Below are positions 1 through 8,484 of a DNA stretch of 64,000 bases, one piece after another. Position numbers and translations under genes: made by a program. Location: assembly GCF_050262165.1 (NCBI RefSeq), contig NZ_CP189844.1. One strand, given 5' to 3'. The stretch is from Parvimonas sp015257355. GTDB taxonomy: Bacteria; Bacillota; Clostridia; Tissierellales; Peptoniphilaceae. The notes beneath the pieces were generated by a model that saw only the letters and a program-made list of their open reading frames with translations, was not told the origin of the DNA and ran no database searches. Positions within the stretch are counted from its first letter, which is position 1. Every line of letters starts with the position of its first letter.

Positions 1-1
1 A

Positions 2-214
2 AAATATAGAGATAAAGCTGAAGTTGATGCATGGAAAGAAAAAGATCCAAATGTTGCATTTAAAAAATATTTAATTGATAATAAAGTTGCGACTGAAAAA
101 GAACTTGATGAAATGGATGAAAGTGTAAAGAAAGTAATCGCTGATGCAATAACTTTTGCTAAGGAATCACCTTTAGCAGATGAAAAAGATGCTTGTACTG
201 ACAATTATGCTTAA
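2..214 (+). CDS. 2-oxoacid dehydrogenase E1 alpha subunit, C-terminal fragment
   Basis: Only the last 70 codons are visible; the gene enters from the left edge and stops at TAA 212-214. The fragment begins KYRDKAEVDAWKEKDPN, the usual C-terminal pattern of thiamine-diphosphate E1 alpha subunits of pyruvate or acetoin dehydrogenases. It lies 22 bp before E1 beta, so it is the first visible gene of the complex operon. E1 alpha with E1 beta decarboxylates the 2-oxoacid (or cleaves acetoin) and reductively acylates the lipoyl group. The active-site part is outside the window, so substrate cannot be judged here. Confidence 0.85.
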   Translation, partial: KYRDKAEVDAWKEKDPNVAFKKYLIDNKVATEKELDEMDESVKKVIADAITFAKESPLADEKDACTDNYA

Positions 215-236
215 TATTATTTAATAGGAGAAGATT

Positions 237-1226
237 ATGGCTAGTGAAATAAAGATTATGACTTTGCGTGAAGCAATAAAAGAAGCAATGTCCGAAGAAA
301 TGCGTAGAGATGAAAATGTTTTTTTAATGGGAGAAGATGTTGGTATTTTCGGAGGAGATTTCGGAACTACTGTCGGAATGCTTGAAGAATTTGGAGAAGA
401 AAGAGTTAGAGATTGTCCTATAAGTGAAGCTGCTATAGCAGGAGCTGCTGCAGGAGCTGCATCAGTAGGAATGCGTCCTATTGTTGATATAACTTTTATG
501 GATTTTGTTACAATAGCAATGGATGCTATAGTAAATGAAGCTGCTCCAATGAGATATATGTTAGGTGGAGAAGTTAGTGTACCTGTTGTTTATCGTTGTG
601 CATCAGGTTCAGGTACAGGAGCTGCAGCTCAACACAGTAAAGCTCTTGAAGCATGGTTCTGCCATATTCCTGGACTAAAAGTAGTTGCACCTGGAACAGT
701 AAATGACGCTTATGGAATTTTAAAAGCTTCTGTAAGAGATAATAACCCAGTTATTTTCATAGAACCTAAAGCTCTTTTTGGTAGAAAGGGAGAAGTTAAG
801 ATTGGAGAAATAGTTGAAATCGGAAAAGGTGAAGTTAAAGTTGAAGGAAAAGATGTAACTTTAGTTTCTTGGGGAAGAATGTTAGAAAGAGCTTTACAAG
901 CTGCTGAAGAATTAAAAGCTGAAGGAATTAGTGTAGAAGTTGTTGACCCAATTACATTAGTACCTTTAGATGAAGAATTAATAGTTGAATCAGTTAAGAA
1001 AACAGGAAGACTTGTTCTTTGTCATGATTCATTTAAAACAGGTGGATTTGGTGGAGAAATTGCAGCAAGAATTGCTGAAAGTGATGCTTTTGATTATTTA
1101 GATGCACCAATCTACAGAGTTGCAGGAGCTGATACAAATATTCCTTCTGCTAAAAACTTAGAAGCGGTAGTCGTACCAAGTGTTGAAGATATTAAAAATA
1201 CTTTAAGAAAAGCAGTTAATAGATAG
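237..1226 (+). CDS. 2-oxoacid (acetoin/pyruvate) dehydrogenase E1 beta subunit
   Basis: 329 aa, the normal length for E1 beta. An AGGAG sits 6 nt before the ATG. The protein carries the transketolase pyrimidine-binding domain (about 1-180) with PISEAAIAG around Glu64, the residue expected to activate thiamine diphosphate, and AAAQHSKALEAWF with conserved His133. The C-terminal transketolase-like domain covers about 195-320. The AAAQHS stretch and general pattern look closer to AcoB of acetoin dehydrogenases than to classical PdhB, but streptococcal-type pyruvate complexes share this, so substrate stays open. It works as an alpha2beta2 heterotetramer with the preceding gene and hands the acyl unit to the lipoyl domain, which here is carried by the E3 protein. 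Confidence 0.93.
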   Translation: MASEIKIMTLREAIKEAMSEEMRRDENVFLMGEDVGIFGGDFGTTVGMLEEFGEERVRDCPISEAAIAGAAAGAASVGMRPIVDITFMDFVTIAMDAIVNEAAPMRYMLGGEVSVPVVYRCASGSGTGAAAQHSKALEAWFCHIPGLKVVAPGTVNDAYGILKASVRDNNPVIFIEPKALFGRKGEVKIGEIVEIGKGEVKVEGKDVTLVSWGRMLERALQAAEELKAEGISVEVVDPITLVPLDEELIVESVKKTGRLVLCHDSFKTGGFGGEIAARIAESDAFDYLDAPIYRVAGADTNIPSAKNLEAVVVPSVEDIKNTLRKAVNR

Positions 1227-1235
1227 GAGGAAATT

Positions 1236-2273
1236 ATGTCTGATATAAAATTTAGAGCAACACCAGTTGCAAGATTTTTATCTAAGCAAAATAATATCGA
1301 CTTATCATTGCTAAAAGGAACAGGTCCAAAGGGAAGAATTCAAAAAGAAGATGTTCTAAACTTTAAAAATTTTGGAATAATAAAAGTTTCATCTCTTGCA
1401 AAGAAGATTGCAGAAGTTGAAGGTGTTGATTTGACTAATGTAACTGGAACAGGAGTTAACGGAAAAATATTAAAAGATGATATTTTAGAATTCTTAGCAA
1501 ATAAAGATGTAATTTCTACAGAAAATGCTGTTGAAGAACAAGTTGTTGAAACTCAAGAAATTAAAAAATCATATGGTGAAGTTGAAGAAGTTCCAATGTC
1601 AATGATGAGAAGAACTGTTGCTAAGAGAATGAGTGAAAGCTATTTTACAGCACCTGTTTTTGTAGCGAATATTGAAGTTGATATGACTGAAGTTAAAAAC
1701 TTAAGAGCAAATATTATGCAACAACTTATTGATGAAACAGGATACAAACTTACAATTACAGATATAATTTCATTAGCAACAGTTAAGAGTTTAGTAAAAC
1801 ATCCATATGTAAATTGTAGCTTATCAGCTGATGGAACAAAGATTTTACTTCATAAGTATGTAAATCTTGCTATGGCTGTTGGACTTGAAAATGGACTTTT
1901 AACACCAGTTGTTAAAAATGCTGAAAAAATGAGTTTAAGAGAACTTATGATTTCATTAAAAGACTTAACTAAGAAAGCTGTTGAAATGAAATTAGAGTCA
2001 GAAGAATTAGAAGATAGTACATTTACTATCAGTAACTTAGGTATGTTTGGTATAGATTCTTTTGCTCCAATTATAAATCAACCTAATAGTGCTATATTAG
2101 GTGTTAGTGCGACTGTTGATAAACCAGTTGTAGTAAATGGAGAAATAACTATAAGACCTATTATGAAATTATCAATTACAGTAGATCATAGAGTCGTTGA
2201 TGGAATGGAAGCTGCGAAGTTTTTAAATACATTGAAAAATTATTTAGAAAATCCTATTTCAATTTTAGTTTAG
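1236..2273 (+). CDS. 2-oxoacid dehydrogenase E2 acyltransferase without lipoyl domain, two subunit-binding domains
   Basis: 345 aa core component that transfers the acyl group from lipoyl to CoA. Domains: a first peripheral subunit-binding domain at about 8-43 (ATPVARFLSK...GTGPKGRI), a second at about 51-87 (VSSLAKKIAE...GTGVNGKI), a short acidic linker, then the CAT-like catalytic domain from about 118 with the active-site motif DHRVVDG at 317-323 (His318, Asp322). A normal E2 starts with one or more lipoyl domains; none is present here, and an AGGAGG 5 nt before the ATG fits this short start. The missing lipoyl domain is found at the N-terminus of the next gene product. Starts 9 bp after E1 beta, so translation is probably coupled. 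Confidence 0.92.
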   Translation: MSDIKFRATPVARFLSKQNNIDLSLLKGTGPKGRIQKEDVLNFKNFGIIKVSSLAKKIAEVEGVDLTNVTGTGVNGKILKDDILEFLANKDVISTENAVEEQVVETQEIKKSYGEVEEVPMSMMRRTVAKRMSESYFTAPVFVANIEVDMTEVKNLRANIMQQLIDETGYKLTITDIISLATVKSLVKHPYVNCSLSADGTKILLHKYVNLAMAVGLENGLLTPVVKNAEKMSLRELMISLKDLTKKAVEMKLESEELEDSTFTISNLGMFGIDSFAPIINQPNSAILGVSATVDKPVVVNGEITIRPIMKLSITVDHRVVDGMEAAKFLNTLKNYLENPISILV

Positions 2274-2288
2274 TGTGAGGAGAAAATT

Positions 2289-4016
2289 ATGTTAACAGAA
2301 ATAATAATGCCAAAAGCTGGTAGTGAAATGGAAGAAGGCCAAATTGTAAAATGGCTTAAAAAAGAGGGAGACAAAGTTGAAGCCGGAGAAATAATTTTAG
2401 AAATTATGACTGATAAGGTTAATATGGAAATTGAAGCCGAAGCTTCAGGAACTTTGCTTAAAATTTTAAAACATGATGGAGAAATTGTTCCAGTTATAAC
2501 AACTATTGCCTATATTGGAGACGAAGGAGATGTTATTCCTGAAACTGCTTCAGCACCTGTTAAAGAAGAAGTTAAAGAAGTTGCTAAGGAAGAAGTTAAA
2601 GCACAACCAGAAGAAAAAACAACTGAAGTTAAAGCAGAAGCTAAAAAAGAATTAAAAGATGGTGAATATGATGTTGTTGTAATCGGCGCTGGTCCTGCTG
2701 GATATTATTCAGCGATTAAAGCTGCCCAAAAAGGAGCAAAAGTTGCAATAGCAGAAAATAACAAATTTGGTGGTACTTGCTTAAATAGAGGATGTATACC
2801 AGCTAAAACTTATCTACAAAATGTTGAAGATATAGAAAGAATTAAAGCGTCAAGTAAGAGAGGAATCATTTTAGAAAATGATAATGCTACTGTTGACGTT
2901 GCAAAGGCTTTAAAATTCAAAAATTCTATAGTTAAGAAACTTACTGCTGGAGTTGAATTCTTATTAAAGAGCAATTCAGTAGAAATGTTTAAAGAAACAG
3001 CTTTTATTAATTCAAATGGAAATGTTACTTTAGAAAGCGGAAAAGAACTTGTATGTGGTTCAATAATTTTTGCTGGTGGTTCTAAATGTGTTAAAAATAT
3101 TAAAGGATCAGATAATTCAAATGTTATAGATACTGATGAAGCATTAGATTTAAAAGAAGCACCGGAATCATTAGTAATAATTGGAGCAGATTATATTGGA
3201 GTTGAAATGGCTCAAATATTCAGTTCTTTCGGAAGTAAAGTAACTGTTGTTGAAAGAAAGAATTCTGCAATTGAAGTTGTTGATTCAGAAGTTTCTTCAA
3301 TCTTAATCAAGTCTTTAGAAAAATCTGGAATTAAATTTATCTTTGGTAAAGAAATTACAGAAATTTCTGGAGAAAAAGTATTAGCTGGTTCAGAAGAAGT
3401 TGCAAGTGGAAAAGTTATTTTAGTTACAACTAGAGAAGCTGATTTAACTGCATTAAAAGATGTAAAACTTGAAATTTCTAATGACAATGTTGTAGCAAAT
3501 GATAAAATGCAATCAAGTTTAAAGAATATTTATGTAACAGGAGATGTTAACGGTAAAAATCTTCTTGCACATGCTGCATTTAAAATGGGAGATATTGCTG
3601 CTTCAGAAATAGTTGAAGGTAAATCAGATAAGTACAATAATAATATTATTCCGAGAGCAATTTACACATATCCTGAAATTGGTAGTGTAGGTTTAACTGA
3701 AGAAGAAGCAAAAAAATCTTATGATGTAAAAGTTGGTAAATTTAATTATGGAGCAAATGGTAGAGCTTTAGCTCATGGAGATTCATCAGGAATGGTTAAA
3801 ATTATTTCTGATGCAAGATATGGAGAAATCTTAGGAGCTCATATTGTTGGACCAAGAGCATCAGAATTGATTAATGAAGTTTCAGTTTTAATGCAATCAG
3901 AAGTTATTGTTGAAGAAGCAATAAAAATGGTATTTGGACATCCAACATTCTCAGAAGCAATATATGAAGCTATTGCAGATGTTGAAGGAGTTAGTGTACA
4001 TTTACCTAAAAAGTAA
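2289..4016 (+). CDS. lpdA: Dihydrolipoyl dehydrogenase (E3) with N-terminal lipoyl domain
   Basis: 575 aa, about 100 longer than a bare E3. Residues 1-80 are a lipoyl domain with the lipoylated lysine in MTDKVNM (Lys43). A Glu/Lys/Val-rich flexible linker (about 85-124) follows. The flavoprotein part has the FAD site VVVIGAGPAGYYS (about 129-141), the redox pair in GGTCLNRGCIPAK (Cys164, Cys169) and the catalytic pair in GHPTFSEA (His551, Glu556). The NAD-binding loop reads IIGADYIGVE at 298-307: the second glycine of the GxGxxG pattern is Asp301, which is unusual. The protein reoxidises dihydrolipoamide with NAD+ and also supplies the swinging lipoyl arm. Last gene of the operon; a terminator follows. 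Confidence 0.93.
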   Translation: MLTEIIMPKAGSEMEEGQIVKWLKKEGDKVEAGEIILEIMTDKVNMEIEAEASGTLLKILKHDGEIVPVITTIAYIGDEGDVIPETASAPVKEEVKEVAKEEVKAQPEEKTTEVKAEAKKELKDGEYDVVVIGAGPAGYYSAIKAAQKGAKVAIAENNKFGGTCLNRGCIPAKTYLQNVEDIERIKASSKRGIILENDNATVDVAKALKFKNSIVKKLTAGVEFLLKSNSVEMFKETAFINSNGNVTLESGKELVCGSIIFAGGSKCVKNIKGSDNSNVIDTDEALDLKEAPESLVIIGADYIGVEMAQIFSSFGSKVTVVERKNSAIEVVDSEVSSILIKSLEKSGIKFIFGKEITEISGEKVLAGSEEVASGKVILVTTREADLTALKDVKLEISNDNVVANDKMQSSLKNIYVTGDVNGKNLLAHAAFKMGDIAASEIVEGKSDKYNNNIIPRAIYTYPEIGSVGLTEEEAKKSYDVKVGKFNYGANGRALAHGDSSGMVKIISDARYGEILGAHIVGPRASELINEVSVLMQSEVIVEEAIKMVFGHPTFSEAIYEAIADVEGVSVHLPKK

Positions 4017-4035
4017 AAAATATAAAATTTATTTG

Positions 4036-4064
4036 AAAAAGGATAGAAATTCTATCCTTTTTTT
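4036..4064 (+). terminator. Intrinsic terminator after the dehydrogenase operon
   Basis: GGATAGA (4041-4047) pairs with TCTATCC (4051-4057), extended by A/T pairs, with a three-base loop and a run of seven T. It separates the E3 gene from the lipoate ligase gene. Confidence 0.85.
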
Positions 4065-4113
4065 AATGAATATGATAAAATATTTTTAATACTTTTGGAA
4101 TTGAGGAGAAATT

Positions 4114-5040
4114 ATGATTTTTATTAAAAATAAAATTACAGATGTATATTTTAATTTAGCTTTAGAAGAGTATATCTTTGAAAAATTTAAAGAAGATGAA
4201 GTCTTTATGTTATGGATAAATGAACCATCTGTTGTCATAGGAAAACATCAGAATTTAATTGAAGAATTAAATATGAAATACTGTTTTGAAAATAATATTA
4301 AAATTGCAAGAAGAATCTCCGGTGGTGGAACAGTTGTTCACGATTTTGGAAATCTTAATTATACTTACATAACAAATACAACGGGAGATACTGCACTTGA
4401 TTTTAAGGAATTATTGAAGCCGATGTATAATGCACTTTTGAATTTGAATGTTGATGCTTATATTTCTCCAAGAAATGACTTTAGAGTACAGGATAAGAAA
4501 ATTTGTGGACATTCAGAGTTTATGAGAAAGAAAAGAGTTTTACATCATGGTTGTATCCTGTTTGATAGTAATTTAGATAAATTAAGAAATGCTTTAAATG
4601 TCAATAATAAAAAGGTAATTTCAAAATCAGCTAAGTCAGTAAAAAGTAGTGTTGCAAACTTAAAAGACATTTCAAAATTAGAATATGATATTTCAGATTT
4701 TTTAGAAAAATTAAAGAATGAAATACTAAAAACTCAAGATAGATTTGAACTATATGAATTAACAAATGAAGATATTAATAATATTGAAAAAATTAAAAAT
4801 GATAAATATGCTACAAAAGATTGGATATATGGACAATCTCCTAAAAGTATCTTTATTTTAGATGAAGAAAAAAAATTTACTGTTGAAATAGATAGCGGAA
4901 GAATTAAAAATATTAATATTGGAAATGATAATAAATATGATAGTTTAATAGGAATTTATTTTGAGTATGAAGAAATAAAGAATAAATTAGATTTATTAAA
5001 TATAGATGATATTTATTCTAAAATGCTTTGTGATATTTAA
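4114..5040 (+). CDS. lplA: Lipoate-protein ligase A family
   Basis: 308 aa. It activates lipoate with ATP and attaches it to lipoyl-domain lysines. The N-terminal catalytic domain has the signature RRISGGGTVVHD (66-77), the lipoyl-AMP binding region, and DKKICGHSEF further on with the conserved lysine. A small C-terminal domain follows. GAGGAG lies just before the ATG. The position directly after the dehydrogenase operon suggests its target is the lipoyl domain on the E3 (Lys43), and suggests the cell scavenges lipoate rather than making it; no LipA or LipB is in view. A terminator separates it from the dehydrogenase operon, so it may have its own weak promoter or depend on readthrough. Confidence 0.9.
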   Translation: MIFIKNKITDVYFNLALEEYIFEKFKEDEVFMLWINEPSVVIGKHQNLIEELNMKYCFENNIKIARRISGGGTVVHDFGNLNYTYITNTTGDTALDFKELLKPMYNALLNLNVDAYISPRNDFRVQDKKICGHSEFMRKKRVLHHGCILFDSNLDKLRNALNVNNKKVISKSAKSVKSSVANLKDISKLEYDISDFLEKLKNEILKTQDRFELYELTNEDINNIEKIKNDKYATKDWIYGQSPKSIFILDEEKKFTVEIDSGRIKNINIGNDNKYDSLIGIYFEYEEIKNKLDLLNIDDIYSKMLCDI

Positions 5041-5075
5041 ATAAGTAAATTATAAGTACTAAAAATATATAATTG

Positions 5076-5104
5076 AGCAATTCTAATAGAATTGCTTTTT
5101 TTTT
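5076..5104 (+). terminator. Intrinsic terminator after lplA
   Basis: AGCAATTC (5076-5083) pairs with GAATTGCT (5089-5096), followed by a long T tract. Confidence 0.85.
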
Positions 5105-5139
5105 ATTTTATAAAAAAGTGCATAAAATCAACTGTTTTA

Positions 5140-5168
5140 TTTACTTTTTTAATAATATATGCTATAAT
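5140..5168 (+). promoter_or_regulatory. Probable sigma-A promoter of typA
   Basis: TTTACT (5140-5145), 17-nt spacer, TATAAT (5163-5168). The start codon is about 42 nt after the -10 box, preceded by GAAAGGA. The same -35 hexamer with the same spacing precedes upp. Confidence 0.65.
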
Positions 5169-5209
5169 AAATCGTTATGCGTTGGATTTAATTATAGAAA
5201 GGAAAGTAT

Positions 5210-7039
5210 ATGAAAAATATTGAAAACATAAGAAATGTAGCGATTATTGCTCACGTTGACCATGGCAAGACTACTTTAGTAGATTGTTTATTAAAAAGTA
5301 GCGGTGTTTTTAGAGAAAACCAAGATGTTAAAGAAAGAGTAATGGACTCAAATGATATAGAAAGAGAAAGAGGAATTACAATTCTTTCGAAAAATACTGC
5401 AATTGATTATAAAGGAGTTAAAATTAATGTAATTGACACTCCGGGACATGCTGATTTTGGTGGAGAAGTTGAACGTGTTTTAAAGATGGCTAATGGTGTT
5501 ATTTTAGTAGTAGATGCGTTTGAAGGACCTATGCCTCAAACAAAATTTGTATTGAGAAAAGCATTTGAACTTAAATTACCTACAATAATTTGTATAAATA
5601 AAATTGATAGACCAGAAGCTAGATGTGAAGAAGTTGTAGATGAAGTTTTAGATTTATTCATACAACTAGATGCTTCAGAAGATTATTTAGAAAGTCCTTT
5701 TGTTTTTGCGTCTGCAAGAGCAGGATATGCAACTATGGATTTTAACAATAAAACAGAAGATATGAAAACTCTATTAGATGTTATTGTTGATTATATTCCA
5801 GCACCAGTTGGTGATGAAAATGCTCCTTTTAAATTACTTATTTCTACAACTGATTATAATGAGTATGTAGGAAGAATAGGTATTGGTAAAATAGAAAGTG
5901 GTAGTGTTAAACTTGGAGATGATGCTGTAATTGTAAACTATAATGATAGCAGTATAAATAAAAAGATAAAAATTACAAAAATATATGAGTTTGAAAATTT
6001 ATCTAGAAAAGAAGTTGAAAGCTCATCTGTAGGTAATATAATTGCTGTAACAGGTGTAGAAGGAATTAGTATTGGGGATACACTATGTTCAATAGAAGAT
6101 CCAACACCGCTTCCTTTTGTTAAAATTTCAGAACCAACTCTTGCAATGAATTTTATAGTGAATAATTCACCATTTGCAGGAAAAGAAGGAAAATTTGTTA
6201 CAAGTAGACAAATACGTTCAAGACTTTATAAAGAATTAGAAACAGATGTAAGTTTAAGAGTTGAAGATACAGATTCAACTGATAGTTTTAGAGTTTCAGG
6301 AAGAGGAGAACTTCATCTTTCAGTTTTAATAGAAAATATGAGAAGAGAAGGATATGAATTCCAAGTTTCAAAACCTGAAGTTCTTTACAAAAAAGATGAA
6401 AATGGTAAACTATTAGAACCTATAGAAACAGTGACTATTGATGTTGATCAAGAATTCGTAGGATCAGTTATTGAAAAATTAGGACAAAGAAAAGCTGATT
6501 TGATAAATATGAATCCTTCACAAGCAGGATATACAAGACTTATTTTTAATATTCCTGCTAGAGGCCTTATTGGATATCGTTCAGAATTTTTGACTGATAC
6601 TAGAGGTAGTGGAACATTAAATACAGAATTTAAAGCATATGAACCATTTAAGGGAGAAATTCCAACAAGAAATGTTGGTTCATTGATTTGTTTTGAAACT
6701 GGCGTAGCAACTGCTTACGGATTAAATTCAGCTCAAGAAAGAGGAACATTATTTATTTCTCCTCAAGCTGAAGTTTATGAAGGAATGGTTGTAGGGTCAA
6801 ATGCTAAAGGATTAGATATTGAAGTTAATGTTTGTAAAAAGAAACAACAAACAAATATTAGATCCTCTGCTTCTGATGATGCATTAAAACTAAGCCCTCC
6901 AAAGATTATGAGTTTGGAAGAAATGTTAGAATTTATTGAAAGTGATGAATATATTGAAGTAACACCTCAAAGTTTAAGAATGAGAAAAAAAATATTAGAT
7001 TCACAATTAAGATATAAATCTAAGAAAAATAATAAATAG
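5210..7039 (+). CDS. typA: Translational GTPase TypA/BipA
   Basis: 609 aa, typical length. Domain I has the P-loop in AHVDHGKTT (14-22), the switch I ERERGITI, the G3 motif DTPGHADF and the G4 motif NKID. EF-G-like domains II, III and V follow, then the TypA-specific C-terminal domain (around GYRSEFLTDTRGSGT). TypA binds the ribosome like EF-G and helps 50S assembly, cold growth and stress adaptation. It stands alone between lplA and murA, with its own promoter. No anomalies. Confidence 0.96.
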   Translation: MKNIENIRNVAIIAHVDHGKTTLVDCLLKSSGVFRENQDVKERVMDSNDIERERGITILSKNTAIDYKGVKINVIDTPGHADFGGEVERVLKMANGVILVVDAFEGPMPQTKFVLRKAFELKLPTIICINKIDRPEARCEEVVDEVLDLFIQLDASEDYLESPFVFASARAGYATMDFNNKTEDMKTLLDVIVDYIPAPVGDENAPFKLLISTTDYNEYVGRIGIGKIESGSVKLGDDAVIVNYNDSSINKKIKITKIYEFENLSRKEVESSSVGNIIAVTGVEGISIGDTLCSIEDPTPLPFVKISEPTLAMNFIVNNSPFAGKEGKFVTSRQIRSRLYKELETDVSLRVEDTDSTDSFRVSGRGELHLSVLIENMRREGYEFQVSKPEVLYKKDENGKLLEPIETVTIDVDQEFVGSVIEKLGQRKADLINMNPSQAGYTRLIFNIPARGLIGYRSEFLTDTRGSGTLNTEFKAYEPFKGEIPTRNVGSLICFETGVATAYGLNSAQERGTLFISPQAEVYEGMVVGSNAKGLDIEVNVCKKKQQTNIRSSASDDALKLSPPKIMSLEEMLEFIESDEYIEVTPQSLRMRKKILDSQLRYKSKKNNK

Positions 7040-7060
7040 CTTATAAATATTGTGTAAATG

Positions 7061-7069
7061 TGGTATAAT
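7061..7069 (+). promoter_or_regulatory. Extended -10 promoter of murA
   Basis: TGG followed by TATAAT (7064-7069), an extended -10 element, about 100 nt before murA. The -35 position (TTATAA around 7041) is poor, as is common for extended -10 promoters. Confidence 0.55.
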
Positions 7070-7170
7070 AAATATAAGTAAATATATGACAAAATTTATT
7101 GTTATAAAAGATTGATTTAGTTGTTGAAAATTAAAATATTATAAATTATAGATATTTAGGAGGGATTTGT

Positions 7171-8433
7171 TTGCCTAAGATATTAGTAAGAAAAAGTGGC
7201 CCTTTAGAGGGAACTGTAAAAATAGATGGAGCAAAGAATGCGGCACTTCCAATTATTGCTGCCTCACTTTTAGGAACAGAACCAATCGTTCTTGAAGATG
7301 TTCCTAATCTAGTAGATGTTAAAATTATTTTAAAAGTATTAGAAAGTTTAGGGGCAAAAGTTGAATTTTTATCTGAAAATAGAGTTTCTATTGATTCAAG
7401 TAAAATAAATTCTTTTGTGACTGATAGAAGTTTAATGGAAAAGATGAGAGCTTCATTTTTAGTAATGGGTCCATTATTAGCAAGATTTGGAAGAGCGGAT
7501 GCATTCTTGCCAGGTGGATGTGCAATAGGTTCTCGTCCTATTGACTTGCATTTAAAAGGATTTAAAATTTTAGGTGCATTAATTGAAGAAGAACCAGATA
7601 AGATTTCTGCTAGATGTGAAAAATTATATGGAGATACTATATATTTAGATTTCCCTTCTGTAGGGGCAACTCAAAACATTATGATGGCAGCAACTTTAGC
7701 AAAAGGTGAAACTATAATTGAAAATGCAGCAAAAGAACCTGAAATTGTTGATTTAGGAAACTTTTTAAATAAAATGGGAGCTAAAATTTCAGGAGCTGGA
7801 ACTTCTACTATAAGAATTATAGGGGTAGAAAAATTAGGTGGTACAGTTCATACAATTATTCCTGATAGAATTGAAGCTGCTACATTTATGATAGCTGCTG
7901 CTATTACAGGAGGAAAAGTTGTAGTTCAAAATTGTATTTCAAATCATATTAAACCTGTTATTGCTAAATTAAAAGAAACAGGTGCCTATGTTGTTGTAAA
8001 TGAAGATGAAGATTCAATTTTTGTAAAAGGTGGAGAAAAGATTAAAGGTACAGATATTAAAACATTACCTTATCCTGGTTTCCCAACAGATGTTCAAGCT
8101 CAATTTATGGCTTATTTATGCGTATGTGAAGATCAATCAAAAGTTACTGAAACTGTATTTGAAAATAGATTTATGCATGTTGACGAGCTTAGTAAAATGG
8201 GTGCTATTATAGCAACTAGTGGTAAAGAGGCTAGAATAGCTGGTGTAAGAAAACTTGTTGGAGCTGAAGTTAATGCTACCGATTTAAGAGCTGGTGCAGC
8301 TTTAGTTTTAGCTGGACTTGTAGCTGAAGGCACTACAACAATTGGAAATATTTATCATATTGATAGAGGATATAATGACTTTGTTGGAAAGATGAGATCA
8401 TTAGGAGCAAATATCGAAAGAATAGAAGATTAA
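7171..8433 (+). CDS. murA: UDP-N-acetylglucosamine 1-carboxyvinyltransferase MurA
   Basis: 420 aa EPSP-synthase family enzyme for the first committed step of peptidoglycan synthesis: transfer of enolpyruvate from PEP to UDP-GlcNAc in the cytoplasm. Start is TTG at 7171, 6 nt after AGGAGGG. Motifs: IDGAKNAALP with Lys22/Asn23, and LPGGCAIGSRPID with Cys117, the residue that fosfomycin alkylates; the cysteine is intact, so target-site resistance of the Cys-to-Asp kind is not predicted. Firmicutes often carry two paralogues (MurA and MurZ); which one this is cannot be told from the window. Followed by a 12-bp hairpin. Confidence 0.95.
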   Translation: MPKILVRKSGPLEGTVKIDGAKNAALPIIAASLLGTEPIVLEDVPNLVDVKIILKVLESLGAKVEFLSENRVSIDSSKINSFVTDRSLMEKMRASFLVMGPLLARFGRADAFLPGGCAIGSRPIDLHLKGFKILGALIEEEPDKISARCEKLYGDTIYLDFPSVGATQNIMMAATLAKGETIIENAAKEPEIVDLGNFLNKMGAKISGAGTSTIRIIGVEKLGGTVHTIIPDRIEAATFMIAAAITGGKVVVQNCISNHIKPVIAKLKETGAYVVVNEDEDSIFVKGGEKIKGTDIKTLPYPGFPTDVQAQFMAYLCVCEDQSKVTETVFENRFMHVDELSKMGAIIATSGKEARIAGVRKLVGAEVNATDLRAGAALVLAGLVAEGTTTIGNIYHIDRGYNDFVGKMRSLGANIERIED

Positions 8434-8437
8434 TTAT

Positions 8438-8468
8438 TTTAGGAAACTAGTTTTAGTTTCCTAAATTT
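8438..8468 (+). terminator. Hairpin between murA and recD2, probable terminator
   Basis: A perfect 12-bp stem (8438-8449 with 8454-8465, loop GTTT). Only a short T run follows, so termination may be partial and recD2 may be read from the murA promoter. Confidence 0.6.
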
Positions 8469-8484
8469 GTATATAGGAGCAGTT

